Assembly: GCF_019468465.1 (NCBI RefSeq)
Contig: NZ_CP080519.1
Span: forward strand, 3,611,001-3,675,000
Reading direction: 5' to 3'
DNA: 64,000 nt
From: Amycolatopsis sp. DSM 110486
Lineage (GTDB): Bacteria > Actinomycetota > Actinomycetes > Mycobacteriales > Pseudonocardiaceae
Below the pieces are notes generated by a model, which worked only from the letters and a program-made list of their open reading frames with translations, searched no databases and had not been told where the DNA came from. Below, piece after piece: positions 17,276 through 25,512 of this stretch. The position numbers were made by a program, and so were the translations under genes. Every line of letters starts with the position of its first letter. Within the stretch, counting starts at the first letter, position 1.

Positions 17276-18496
17276 TCAGAGTTCCTCTTCGCCCACCAAC
17301 GCGGCTTCCTTCGGCACCTCGTGCGGGTCGGTTTTCTTCTCCCGCAACGACAGCAGCACCGCGGCGATGACACACAGCGCGGCCGCGATCACGAACGGCC
17401 CCTGCTCCCAGCCCAGCCAGTCGGCGACGTGCCCCACGAGCGTGGCCGCGACGGCGCCGCCGAGCCACCGGCAGAAGTTGTAGCCCGCGCTGGCGACCGG
17501 GCGGGGCGCGTTGCTGATCGACATCGCGGTGCCCGTGAACAGCGTGTTCAGCAGCCCCGAAACCAAACCCGAGAGCACGATGCCGATCACCACGACCGTC
17601 TTGTTCGGCACGGCCAGCACCAGCATCAGCACGGTGTAGCCGACCACGGCGAGCGCGGCCGCATGCCGTTCACCGAACCGAGCGGCGAGCTTCGGTGCCA
17701 ACGCGACGCCGGCCACCGCCACGCACAGGCCCCAGCCGCAGAAGATCAGCCCGACGGCGATCGCGCTCCAGCCGAGAACGAACGGCGACCAGGCCAGCAC
17801 CGCGAAGAACGCCGCCGTGTACAGCGCCGACGCGACCGAAGTCCGCAGCAGACCCGGGTGCTTCAACGCGCGGATCGGGTCGAGCAGCTTGATCGGCTCG
17901 CGCTTCTCATGCGAATCGCTCTTCAGGAACACCGAGCACAGCACGAGCGCGCCGGCCATCAGCACCGCGGTGCCCAGGAACGGGCCTCGCCACGAGATCG
18001 TGCCGAGCAGCGCGCCCAGCAGCGGGCCGACGGACAGCCCGACGCCCAGCGCCGCCTCATACAGCAGGATCGCGCCGGACTGCCCGCCCGTGGCGGCGCC
18101 GACGATCACCGACAGCGCGGTAGCGATGAAGAACGCGTTGCCGAGGCCCCACACCGCGCGCAGGCCCACAAGCTGCTCGATCGAACCGGCCGCGGCGCAC
18201 AGCGCGGTCGCGGCGACGATCAACGTCAGCCCGACCAGCACGGTGCGCTTCGCGCCGAAGCGCGCGGACATCGAACCGGTGAACAGCATCGCGATGACCT
18301 GCACGCCGAGGTACGACGTGAACAGCAGCGTGACCTGCGACGGTGACGCGTTCAGGCCCTTGGCGATCGACAACAGGATCGGGTCGACCAGACCGATGCC
18401 CATGAACGCGATGACCGCGGCGAACGCCGTGATCCACACCTGCTTGGGCTGACCCTTGATCGCGTCCAGCAGGCTCGAGTGGTGCTCAGCGTTCAT
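17276..18496 (-). CDS. MFS transporter, drug-efflux type
   Basis: 406 residues with twelve predicted helices. The loop after helix 2 has SARFGAKRTVLVG (motif A type, G-x-x-x-x-R-x-x-x-x-G), and the middle loop is KSDSHEKREPIK. This is the 12-TM DHA1 layout used by proton-driven drug and metabolite exporters. Its first 11 bp overlap the end of the marR gene, so the pair is co-translated and MarR-type local control is likely. The soluble acidic C-terminus (EKKTDPHEVPKE) is not conserved in the family. The substrate is unknown. Confidence 0.88.
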   Translation of the reverse strand: MNAEHHSSLLDAIKGQPKQVWITAFAAVIAFMGIGLVDPILLSIAKGLNASPSQVTLLFTSYLGVQVIAMLFTGSMSARFGAKRTVLVGLTLIVAATALCAAAGSIEQLVGLRAVWGLGNAFFIATALSVIVGAATGGQSGAILLYEAALGVGLSVGPLLGALLGTISWRGPFLGTAVLMAGALVLCSVFLKSDSHEKREPIKLLDPIRALKHPGLLRTSVASALYTAAFFAVLAWSPFVLGWSAIAVGLIFCGWGLCVAVAGVALAPKLAARFGERHAAALAVVGYTVLMLVLAVPNKTVVVIGIVLSGLVSGLLNTLFTGTAMSISNAPRPVASAGYNFCRWLGGAVAATLVGHVADWLGWEQGPFVIAAALCVIAAVLLSLREKKTDPHEVPKEAALVGEEEL

Positions 18497-18992
18497 CGCT
18501 GATCAGTTCCTCCTCCGGGTTTTCGGGTGACTCCTTCTTGGGTTGATCAGCCTTCGGTGCGTCACTGTGGAAATCGCTGATCAACTTCGTGAGGGCGGGC
18601 AACGCGGCGTCGATCGCGGCCCGCTCGGCGTCGTCGAGCACCATGAGCCGCTCGCGCAGCTGTGCCTCCCGCGCCGCGAGCAGCTCGGCGTAGAAGCGCT
18701 CGCCCGCCTCGGTGGCTTCCACGAGCACGGCCCGGCCGTCGTCGGGATCGGGGCGGCGGCTCACCATGCCGAGGCGCTCCAGCCGGCCGACGACGTCGGT
18801 CATCGAAGGCATCCGCACGCCTTCGAGCTGCGCGAGCCGGCTCATCCGGCTCGGGCCGCCGCCCACGAGCTCGGCCAGCACGGACCCCTGCGTGAGCGTC
18901 AGCAGCTGCGGGGTTTCGCGGCGCACCAGGTAGTACAGCCGGAACACGACCGGCCGGAGCCGGTGTGCGAGGTCGACGATCGGGGAAGTCAC
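18486..18992 (-). CDS. MarR-family regulator of the adjacent MFS pump
   Basis: 168 residues. The winged helix spans about 30-110, with recognition-helix region MSRLAQLEGVRMPSMTDVVGRLE and the wing RRPDPDDGRAVLVEATEAG, the MarR DxR motif. The C-terminal tail is Lys/Glu/Pro-rich and overlaps the mfs start. The GTG start directly abuts the inverted repeat at 18993-19005. TAGCCT (complement of 18999-19004) is 6 nt upstream, so the transcript is probably leaderless and self-repressed. MarR proteins usually release DNA on binding phenolic ligands, which are often substrates of the linked pump. Confidence 0.9.
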   Translation of the reverse strand: MTSPIVDLAHRLRPVVFRLYYLVRRETPQLLTLTQGSVLAELVGGGPSRMSRLAQLEGVRMPSMTDVVGRLERLGMVSRRPDPDDGRAVLVEATEAGERFYAELLAAREAQLRERLMVLDDAERAAIDAALPALTKLISDFHSDAPKADQPKKESPENPEEELISDER

Positions 18993-19018
18993 TTAGCCAG
19001 GCTAACAAATTTAGTTAG
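18993..19018. promoter_or_regulatory. Overlapping inverted repeats, probable MarR operator
   Basis: TTAGCC-A-GGCTAA at 18993-19005 and CTAAC-AAATTTA-GTTAG at 19002-19018 overlap in the divergent spacer between marR and the HAD gene. A further TTAGGCTAGC continues the half-site series to 19024. Together they cover the marR -10 region and start codon. Confidence 0.65.
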
Positions 19019-19057
19019 GCTAGCGAAGTAATTCGCCTCACAGACTAGGCTGCAGGC

Positions 19058-19699
19058 ATGGACGCGGTGATCTTCGACCTCGACGGCGTGCTGGTGGACT
19101 CGGAAAAAACGTGGGACGAGGTGCGCCGCGCGGTGGTCGCGGAGCACGGCGGTACCTGGTTACCCGAATCGACCAGAGAACAGCAAGGGATGAGCACCCC
19201 CGAGTGGGCTGCCTACCTGGTCGGCACGCTCGGCGCGCGGCTGACGCCCGACGAGATCGCGCGGGCGGTGATCGACCGGATGGCGCAGCGCTACGCCTCG
19301 GGACCGCCCGTGATCGACGGCGCGCCCGACGTGGTCCGCGCCGTCGCCCGCCGCTACCCGGTGGCGATCGCGAGCTCGTCGCCGCCGGTGCTGATCCAGG
19401 CGTTCCTGCAGGCGTGCGACCTCACGTCGCTGGTGCCCGTCGCGGTGTCGAGCGAGGAGGTCGGCGCCGGCAAACCCGCGCCCGACGTCTACCTGCGCGC
19501 GGCGAAGCTGCTGAACGTGCCGGCCGCGCAGTGCGCCGCCGTGGAGGACTCGACCAACGGGCTGAAAGCCGCGCTGGCGGCGAAGATGGCCGTGTATGCG
19601 GTGCCGAACCCGCACTTCCCGCCGGACCCGGCCGTGCTGGAGCAAACCACCGCCGTAGTTCGCGACATCAACGAACTCCCGGCGGCGCTGGACCTCTAG
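19058..19699 (+). CDS. HAD-superfamily hydrolase, beta-phosphoglucomutase-like subgroup
   Basis: 213 residues. Motif I is FDLDGVLVDSE, with nucleophile D7 and acid/base D9. Motif II is in AIASSSPP, motif III is GAGKPAPDVYLRAAKLL, and motif IV is VEDSTNGLKAAL. The cap is the small helical C1 type inserted after motif I, as in beta-phosphoglucomutases and phosphoglycolate-like phosphatases. It acts on a small sugar phosphate; the exact substrate is not readable. TAGGCT (19046-19051) lies 6 nt before the ATG without Shine-Dalgarno, so the mRNA is likely leaderless. It ends at a terminator shared with ino1. Confidence 0.9.
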   Translation: MDAVIFDLDGVLVDSEKTWDEVRRAVVAEHGGTWLPESTREQQGMSTPEWAAYLVGTLGARLTPDEIARAVIDRMAQRYASGPPVIDGAPDVVRAVARRYPVAIASSSPPVLIQAFLQACDLTSLVPVAVSSEEVGAGKPAPDVYLRAAKLLNVPAAQCAAVEDSTNGLKAALAAKMAVYAVPNPHFPPDPAVLEQTTAVVRDINELPAALDL

Positions 19700-19705
19700 A
19701 CACCG

Positions 19706-19739
19706 AGAAGGGCTCCCCGGAACACCGAGGAGCCCTTCT
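19706..19739. terminator. Bidirectional terminator between HAD gene and ino1
   Basis: An 11-bp perfect stem, AGAAGGGCTCC (19706-19716) with GGAGCCCTTCT (19729-19739), with a 12-nt loop between convergent genes. Confidence 0.85.
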
Positions 19740-19757
19740 GCCGGCGAGAAAAGCGCG

Positions 19758-20846
19758 TCAGCGCTCCAGCTCGCCGCGGATGAACTTGTCGACCGCGTCG
19801 CGCGCGGTGGAGTCGTCGTACTGCTCCGGCGGCGACTTCATGAAGTAGGACGACGCCGACAGGATCGGCCCGCCGATGCCGCGGTCCTTCGCGATCTTCG
19901 CGGCGCGCACGGCGTCGATGATGATGCCGGCCGAGTTGGGGGAGTCCCACACCTCGAGCTTGTACTCCAGGTTCAGCGGCACGTCGCCGAACGCACGGCC
20001 CTCGAGGCGCACGTAGGCCCACTTGCGGTCGTCGAGCCACTGCACATAGTCCGACGGTCCGATGTGGACGTTGCCCTTGCCGAGCTCGCGGTCGACCTGC
20101 GACGTCACCGACTGGGTCTTCGAGATCTTCTTCGACTCGAGGCGCTCGAGCTCCTTCATGTTCAGGAAGTCCATGTTCCCGCCCACGTTGAGCTGCATCG
20201 TGCGGTCGAGCTGCACGCCGCGGTCTTCGAAGAGCTTCGCCAGCACGCGGTGCGTGATCGTGGCGCCGACCTGCGACTTGATGTCGTCACCGACGATCGG
20301 CACGCCGGCGTCTTCGAACTTCTTGGCCCACACCGGGTCCGACGCGATGAACACGGGCAGCGCGTTCACGAACGCCACGTTGGCGTCGATCGCGGCCTGC
20401 GCGTAGAACTTGTCGGCCTCTTCGGAGCCCACGGGCAGGTAGGAGACGAGCACGTCGACCTTCGCGTCGCGCAGCGCGCCGACGATGTCGACGGGCGCCT
20501 CGTCCGACTCCGAGATGGTCTCGCGGTAGAACCGCCCGAGCCCGTCGTAGGTGTGCCCGCGCTGCACCGGCACGCCGAGCGGCGGCACGTCGGCGATCTT
20601 GATCGTGTTGTTCTCGCTCGAGAAGATCGCCTCGGACAGGTCGTGGCCGACCTTCTTGGCGTCGACGTCGAACGCGGCGACGAAGTCGATGTCGCTGACG
20701 TGGTACTCGCCGAACCGGACGTGCATCAAACCGGGCACGCGCGTGCCGGGATCCGCGTCGCGGTAGTACTGCACACCCTGGACCAGCGAGGAGGCGCAGT
20801 TGCCGACGCCCACGATGGCCACCCGAACGCGGCGGTTCTCGCCCAT
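19758..20846 (-). CDS. ino1: Inositol-3-phosphate synthase
   Basis: 362 residues. It converts glucose 6-phosphate to myo-inositol 3-phosphate with NAD+, feeding phosphatidylinositol, lipomannan and mycothiol synthesis. The N-terminal Rossmann loop [17 protein letters not shown] is at about 9-25. Conserved family stretches are [26 protein letters not shown] and [19 protein letters not shown]. Length matches actinobacterial enzymes, which are shorter than the eukaryotic ones of about 500 residues. AAGGAG stands 8 nt before the ATG. It follows padR by 72 bp on the same strand, the order known as Rv0047c-Rv0046c in M. tuberculosis. Confidence 0.96.
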   Translation of the reverse strand: MGENRRVRVAIVGVGNCASSLVQGVQYYRDADPGTRVPGLMHVRFGEYHVSDIDFVAAFDVDAKKVGHDLSEAIFSSENNTIKIADVPPLGVPVQRGHTYDGLGRFYRETISESDEAPVDIVGALRDAKVDVLVSYLPVGSEEADKFYAQAAIDANVAFVNALPVFIASDPVWAKKFEDAGVPIVGDDIKSQVGATITHRVLAKLFEDRGVQLDRTMQLNVGGNMDFLNMKELERLESKKISKTQSVTSQVDRELGKGNVHIGPSDYVQWLDDRKWAYVRLEGRAFGDVPLNLEYKLEVWDSPNSAGIIIDAVRAAKIAKDRGIGGPILSASSYFMKSPPEQYDDSTARDAVDKFIRGELER

Positions 20847-20918
20847 GCCGGTTTCTCCTTCAATCCGTTACTTCATCTGCAGGTCTGGCCGCGACGTTGC
20901 GGCCCGAGCGGCGCGCCC

Positions 20919-21464
20919 TCACTCCTGCGGGCCACGCTGCTCGGCTTGTTCGTGCGCGATCAGCTCGTTGAGCCAGCGCACCTCCCGCTCGCTCGACTCG
21001 AGTCCCAGCCGGTGCAGCTCGCGGGTGTAGCGGTCGATCCTCTCCTCGGCCCTGGACAGCGCCTCGCGCAAACCCTCGCGACGCTCTTCCACGCGACGCC
21101 GCCGGCCCTCCAGGATCCGCATCCTGACGTCGGCCGGTGTCCGCGAGAAGAACGCCAGGTGGACGCCGAACCCCTCGTCGTCCCAGGTCTGCGGACCCGC
21201 GTCACCGAGCAGCTCGGCGAACCGCTCCTTGCCCTCGGCGGTGAGCTTGTAGACGCGGCGGCCGCGCCGGGACCAGGCCCGGTCGTCCGCCTCGTCGAGC
21301 TCCTCGACGAGGAATCCCGCCCGCAGCAACCGACGCAAGGTCGGGTACAGCGAGCCGTACGAGAACGCCCGGAACATCCCGAGCGTCTCGTGCAAACGCT
21401 TGCGCAGCACGTACCCGTGCATGGGGGCCTCGTGCAGCAACCCGAGGATCGCGAGTTCGAGCAC
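20919..21464 (-). CDS. PadR-family transcriptional regulator
   Basis: 181 residues. LELAILGLLHEAPMHGYVLRKRL is the PadR N-terminal helix-turn-helix, followed by FSYGSLYPTLRRLLRAGFL (recognition helix) and the wing with RRVYKLTAEGKERF. The C-terminal half (about 100-181) is a long coiled helix used for dimerisation. GTG start with AAGGGG upstream. It probably forms an operon with ino1. Orthologues sit in the same place in mycobacteria, so inositol supply is the obvious candidate target, though that is inference. Confidence 0.92.
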   Translation of the reverse strand: MLELAILGLLHEAPMHGYVLRKRLHETLGMFRAFSYGSLYPTLRRLLRAGFLVEELDEADDRAWSRRGRRVYKLTAEGKERFAELLGDAGPQTWDDEGFGVHLAFFSRTPADVRMRILEGRRRRVEERREGLREALSRAEERIDRYTRELHRLGLESSEREVRWLNELIAHEQAEQRGPQE

Positions 21465-21522
21465 ACCGCACCCCCTTACGGGAACAAACCGCAGCGGCCG
21501 CCGTTGCCCCAGTGGTTGGTGG

Positions 21523-21578
21523 GACCTACTGGGGCGACCGCCTCCGTCAACCTACTCGGCAACTATATCGCGCCGATA
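21523..21578 (-). promoter_or_regulatory. Candidate padR promoter with inverted repeat
   Basis: On the minus strand TTGACG (complement of 21545-21550) and TAGGTC (complement of 21523-21528) are spaced by 16 bp, as in a sigma-A-type promoter. Just upstream, TATCG-CGC-CGATA (21566-21578) is an inverted repeat that could be the PadR site. Confidence 0.45.
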
Positions 21579-21731
21579 CATCGAAGTGGCGGAAGTAACC
21601 CCAGGAAGTGGCCAGACCAGGGCGAACGTCACCAGAGAGTTATCGAATTTCCGGCGTGTCCGAATAGTCGCCCTGGGTGGCCTCCCGCAGGGGGCACTGC
21701 ACACACAGGAAGAGCCCGTACTCTGTTCCTC

Positions 21732-22133
21732 GTGCTTACCCAGCGGCAGGTCGTGGACTACGCCTTGCAGCGCCGTGCGCTGCTGGCCGGCGTCCGCTCC
21801 GGACGCGTCGGCGACCATGAGGTGTGCGACGCGACCCCGTACCTGCTCCGTGCGGCGAAGTTCCACGGCAGGCCGGACGACCGCGCCTGTCCGATGTGCC
21901 GCCGGGCGCCGTTGACCCTCGTGTCGTGGGTCTACGGCGACGAGCTGAAGCACGTCTCGGGATCGGCGCGGACACCCGACGAACTGGCCCGCATGGCGGG
22001 GCTGTTCGGCGAGTTCACCGTCTACGACGTAGAGGTGTGCCGGACGTGCCACTGGAACCACCTGGTCCTGTCCTACGTCCTCGGCACGGGCGAGCCCCAG
22101 CCCACCCGGCCGCGGAGGACAGCCGGCCAGTGA
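21732..22133 (+). CDS. DUF5318 family protein
   Basis: 133 residues. Two CxxC-like knuckles, CPMCRRAP and CRTCHWNH, suggest a bound zinc or a redox pair; the rest is helical and soluble. It matches the DUF5318 family found next to ponA1 in mycobacteria (position of Rv0049). GTG 21732 was chosen because TACTCT (21719-21724) stands 7 nt before it and no Shine-Dalgarno exists. An open frame continues upstream but runs through the ino1-padR region and is not credible. The function is unknown; constant linkage to the PBP gene suggests a cell-wall or growth role. Confidence 0.85.
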   Translation: MLTQRQVVDYALQRRALLAGVRSGRVGDHEVCDATPYLLRAAKFHGRPDDRACPMCRRAPLTLVSWVYGDELKHVSGSARTPDELARMAGLFGEFTVYDVEVCRTCHWNHLVLSYVLGTGEPQPTRPRRTAGQ

Positions 22134-22224
22134 CGAGTACCGAAACCGCTGCAGAGCACAGGGCGGCGCGCACCGGTTCTTCCCGAACGCCGGCGCCGGC
22201 AGTCTCGCCCTCGGAGGCCCATTC

Positions 22225-25200
22225 GTGAACGACGATCGCAACCGCTCCTGGCCCGGCCAGGAGCCAGATGCACCTCGCCGTGCCCAATGGCCGGAGGAAG
22301 AACCGGGTCCCGCCTGGCCGGGCGAGGACGCCCCCCGCCGCCCGCAGCGGCAGGCCCCGCCGCGACGCGGCCCCAACGGGGGCGCGCAGCGGCAGCCGCG
22401 TGGTGCCACGCCCGAGTGGCCGAGCGGAGACGAGCCGCGTGGTGCAGACCGCCGTGGTCCAGACCCGCGCGGTGCGGATCCACGCGGTTCAGGTCCTCGC
22501 GGTCCGCGTGGTTCAGACCCACGTGGTTCAGACCCACGTGGTTCGGATCCACGCGGTTCAGATCATCAGTGGCCCGCGGACGAGCCCCCTCGCCGTCCCC
22601 AGCGGCCGCCGCAGCGTCCCCAGCAGTCCCAGCGCGTGCCGAACGCCAACGGCCAGGGCGGCATGCCGCCGCGCCGGCAGGCTCCACCGCCGCCACCGGG
22701 GCCGAACGGTCCCGCCGCGAGCCCGCCGCAGGGTTTCCGCCAGCCGGGCCCGCCCGGACCCGGTCGTCCAGGCCGCAACCCGTCCGGCCCCGTCCGCCGT
22801 CCGCCGCAGGGCCGGCCGGAGCCGCCGCCCCCCGCGTACCCCGACCGCGAGCCGGACCTGATCACCCACGCCGCGCACAACGGCACGGAGTTCGGCTACG
22901 ACCCGTACGACGACCGTTACGACGATCGGTACGACAGCTCCGAACACCCCCAGTACTCGGACGAGGACGACTTCGAGGACGAAGGCCCGGAGCTCGACGA
23001 GAACGGCAAGCCGATCAAGCCGCCGCTCACGCCGAAGCAGCGCAAGAAGCGCCGCTGGAAGATCATCCGGCGAGTCGCGTACGCGTGTGTGGGTCTGTTC
23101 GTCGTGGTGCCGGCCGTCGCTTTCGTGATCACGTACTTCCTGGTGAAGGTTCCTTCCCCGCAGGACGTGAAAGCGTTGCAGAGCCAGCCCATCACGTTCT
23201 ACTACGCCAACAATCAGGTGATGGGCCGCAGCGTCCCGCCTGGCGGCGACCGCGAGCTGCTACAGCCGAACCAGATCCCCGACGTCGTGAAGCACGCCGT
23301 GTACTCGGCCGAGGACAAGACGTTCGAGACCAACTCGGGCTTCGACGTCAAGGGCATCCTCGGCGCGGTGTACAACCAGGTCACCGGTGGTACCGGTGGT
23401 GGTTCGACCATCTCGCAGCAGTACATCAAGAAGGCCACGGAGAACGAAGCCCCGACGCTGACCCGTAAGTGGACCGAGCTCGCGAAGTCGTTCAAGCTCA
23501 ACAACGAAGAGTCCAAATCGGACATCATCACGGGCTACCTGAACATCGTCTACTTCGGGCGCGGGGCCAACGGCATCGCAGCGGCCGCGAAGGCCTACTA
23601 CGGCAAGGACGTGAGCCAGCTGTCCCCGTCGGAGTCGGCGCTGCTCGCCGGCCTGATCCAGCTGCCGAGCAAGTCGGAAGACCCGGCGTACACCCAGAAA
23701 CGCTGGACCTACGTGATGGACCAGATGGTGGCCAACGGCTGGCTCTCGCAGGCCGACCGCGCCGCCGCGACGTTCCCGAAGCTCATCCCCAAGAACGCTC
23801 AGGCCAAGGAGAACGCGGGCACGCTGGACTACTTCATCCAGCAGCGCATCCTCGACGAGCTCGAGGCCAAAGGCTACGACCAGGACAAGCTCTACGGCAG
23901 CGGCGCGAAGATCTACACCACGATCGACCCCGCGGCGCAGCAAGCGGCGGTACAAGCCGTGCAGGACAACATGAAGGGGCAAACCGACGACAAGCTCTTG
24001 GGGGCACTCGTCGCTGTCGACCCGAGAACCGGCGGGGTCATCGCGTATTACGGTGGCCCGAACGTCGTGAAGGACGATGCCGGCAAGGACACACTCGGGC
24101 AGGACCGCGCGAACCAGGCAAGAAACCCCGGCTCGTCGATGAAGGCTTACGACCTCACCGCGTTTCTCAAGATGGGCAAGGGCCTCGGCGAGACCTTCGA
24201 CGGTTCGAACAATCGGATGCTCGGTGGCCGCATCGTTCGCAACGCGGGTGAGAGCGCCAGCTGCGGCAAGGAGTGCACGGTCAAGAAGGCCATGGAGGTC
24301 TCCGCCAACACCGTGTTCTACGACATGGTGTTGAACGTGACCAAACCCGCGCCCGTCGCCGAAGCCGCGAAGGAAGCCGGGGTGCAGCCGGCGCCGGAGG
24401 GCAAGGCCAAGCTCGGCATCAACGACGCCAACATCGCGCTTGGCGGTGGTGAGACCGTAGTGACGCCGGAGGACATGGCAGCCGGGTATGCGACCTTCGC
24501 ATCGGGCGGCATCTACCGCGAGCAGCACTTCGTGTCGAAGCTCACCAACTCGCAGGACGAGGTCGAGTTCGACGACACGACGCTGCAGGGCAAGCCGGCG
24601 TTCGACCCCGACGAGCAGAAGACCCAGCAGATCGCGGGCAACGTCACCGACGCACTCGAGCCGGTCATCAAGGAGTCTCACCTGAAGTGCCCGACCGGCC
24701 ACGAGTGCGCGGGCAAGACCGGTACGCAGCAGTACACGCCATACGCCAAAGACCCGAAGTCATGGGCTGACCGCAACGCCCAGACCTGGATGGTCGGCTA
24801 CACGCCGTCGGTGTCGGCGGCTGTCTGGGTTGGCGGCGACGGCAACTGGCCGCTACACGACGACAACAACAAGCCGATCTTCGGTGCCACGATCGCGGGC
24901 CCGGCGTGGCAGGAGTTCATGGACACCTACCTCAAGAGCAAGCCCGCCGAGAAGTTCCCGAAGGTCGACCCGATCGGCAAGGACGCGGACACGGTGACTC
25001 CCACGAGCCGCACCAGCAGCTCGGTGACCACCACGTCCAGCCCCACCACCACGCAGTCGACCCCGACCACGACGTCGAGCACCACGTCGTCGAGCGAGAC
25101 GACCACGTCGGAGCCCACCACGACCAGTCGCCCCGGCGGCATCTTCGGCGGGGGCACCGGCAACGGCGGTGGTCCCGGGCGCAACGGCGGTGGCGGCGAC

Positions 25201-25251
25201 GGCGGAGGCGGGGTCGAGGTGACCCCACCACCGAGACAGCCAGGCGGGTAG
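22225..25251 (+). CDS. ponA: Class A penicillin-binding protein (bifunctional), first of two tandem copies
   Basis: 1008 residues; GTG start with GGAGG upstream. Residues 1-275 are cytoplasmic, rich in P, R, G and Q, with pentapeptide repeats of the PRGSD type. A membrane anchor follows (about 280-306). The glycosyltransferase (GT51) domain has catalytic Glu363 in the EDKTF motif, GGGSTISQQ and RKWTELAKS. The transpeptidase domain has S637-S-M-K640, S693-A-N695 and K831-T-G-T834, all intact. The tail is a long Ser/Thr run followed by Gly-rich sequence. It polymerises and cross-links peptidoglycan outside the membrane. The length is well above the usual 700-850 residues because of both tails. 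The position matches mycobacterial ponA1. Confidence 0.96.
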   Translation: MNDDRNRSWPGQEPDAPRRAQWPEEEPGPAWPGEDAPRRPQRQAPPRRGPNGGAQRQPRGATPEWPSGDEPRGADRRGPDPRGADPRGSGPRGPRGSDPRGSDPRGSDPRGSDHQWPADEPPRRPQRPPQRPQQSQRVPNANGQGGMPPRRQAPPPPPGPNGPAASPPQGFRQPGPPGPGRPGRNPSGPVRRPPQGRPEPPPPAYPDREPDLITHAAHNGTEFGYDPYDDRYDDRYDSSEHPQYSDEDDFEDEGPELDENGKPIKPPLTPKQRKKRRWKIIRRVAYACVGLFVVVPAVAFVITYFLVKVPSPQDVKALQSQPITFYYANNQVMGRSVPPGGDRELLQPNQIPDVVKHAVYSAEDKTFETNSGFDVKGILGAVYNQVTGGTGGGSTISQQYIKKATENEAPTLTRKWTELAKSFKLNNEESKSDIITGYLNIVYFGRGANGIAAAAKAYYGKDVSQLSPSESALLAGLIQLPSKSEDPAYTQKRWTYVMDQMVANGWLSQADRAAATFPKLIPKNAQAKENAGTLDYFIQQRILDELEAKGYDQDKLYGSGAKIYTTIDPAAQQAAVQAVQDNMKGQTDDKLLGALVAVDPRTGGVIAYYGGPNVVKDDAGKDTLGQDRANQARNPGSSMKAYDLTAFLKMGKGLGETFDGSNNRMLGGRIVRNAGESASCGKECTVKKAMEVSANTVFYDMVLNVTKPAPVAEAAKEAGVQPAPEGKAKLGINDANIALGGGETVVTPEDMAAGYATFASGGIYREQHFVSKLTNSQDEVEFDDTTLQGKPAFDPDEQKTQQIAGNVTDALEPVIKESHLKCPTGHECAGKTGTQQYTPYAKDPKSWADRNAQTWMVGYTPSVSAAVWVGGDGNWPLHDDNNKPIFGATIAGPAWQEFMDTYLKSKPAEKFPKVDPIGKDADTVTPTSRTSSSVTTTSSPTTTQSTPTTTSSTTSSSETTTSEPTTTSRPGGIFGGGTGNGGGPGRNGGGGDGGGGVEVTPPPRQPGG
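22438..22571 (+). repeat. 15-bp repeats encoding PRG-x-D pentapeptides in the PBP N-terminus
   Basis: Two adjacent copies are identical (22507-22521 and 22522-22536), and at least four flanking copies are degenerate. They give the protein an Arg/Asp/Gly-rich cytoplasmic stretch. Confidence 0.8.
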
Positions 25252-25258
25252 CACGTAC

Positions 25259-25295
25259 CGAAGGGCTCCTCTCCGGTCAGGAGGGGAGCCCTTCG
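25259..25295 (+). terminator. Hairpin between the two PBP genes
   Basis: A 16-bp stem with one mismatch (25259-25274 with 25280-25295) and a 5-nt loop. There is no strong T run, so termination may be partial and allow read-through into the second PBP gene. Confidence 0.6.
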
Positions 25296-25512
25296 TCGTG
25301 TGCCGGACCCGCAACCCCGGCTCGAAGTGACCCAGCCGACATCGCTGAGCCGCCACCCTGGGCGTAGTTTTGTCCGGTTCACACCGCGCCGGGGCCGTTA
25401 CCCAGAGATACGTCCCGCCGGTCGAGTGAACCGACCCCACCCGCGGTGCGTCCCCTTGTGGAGAGGGGATCTGCGCCCGCAGCACGCCCGCGTCCGAGAA
25501 GAGGATCCGCAC

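Noticed and set aside
22438..22571. CRISPR-like array in the PBP gene
   Set aside because: The repeats are 15 bp, directly adjacent without spacers, and are in frame coding sequence.
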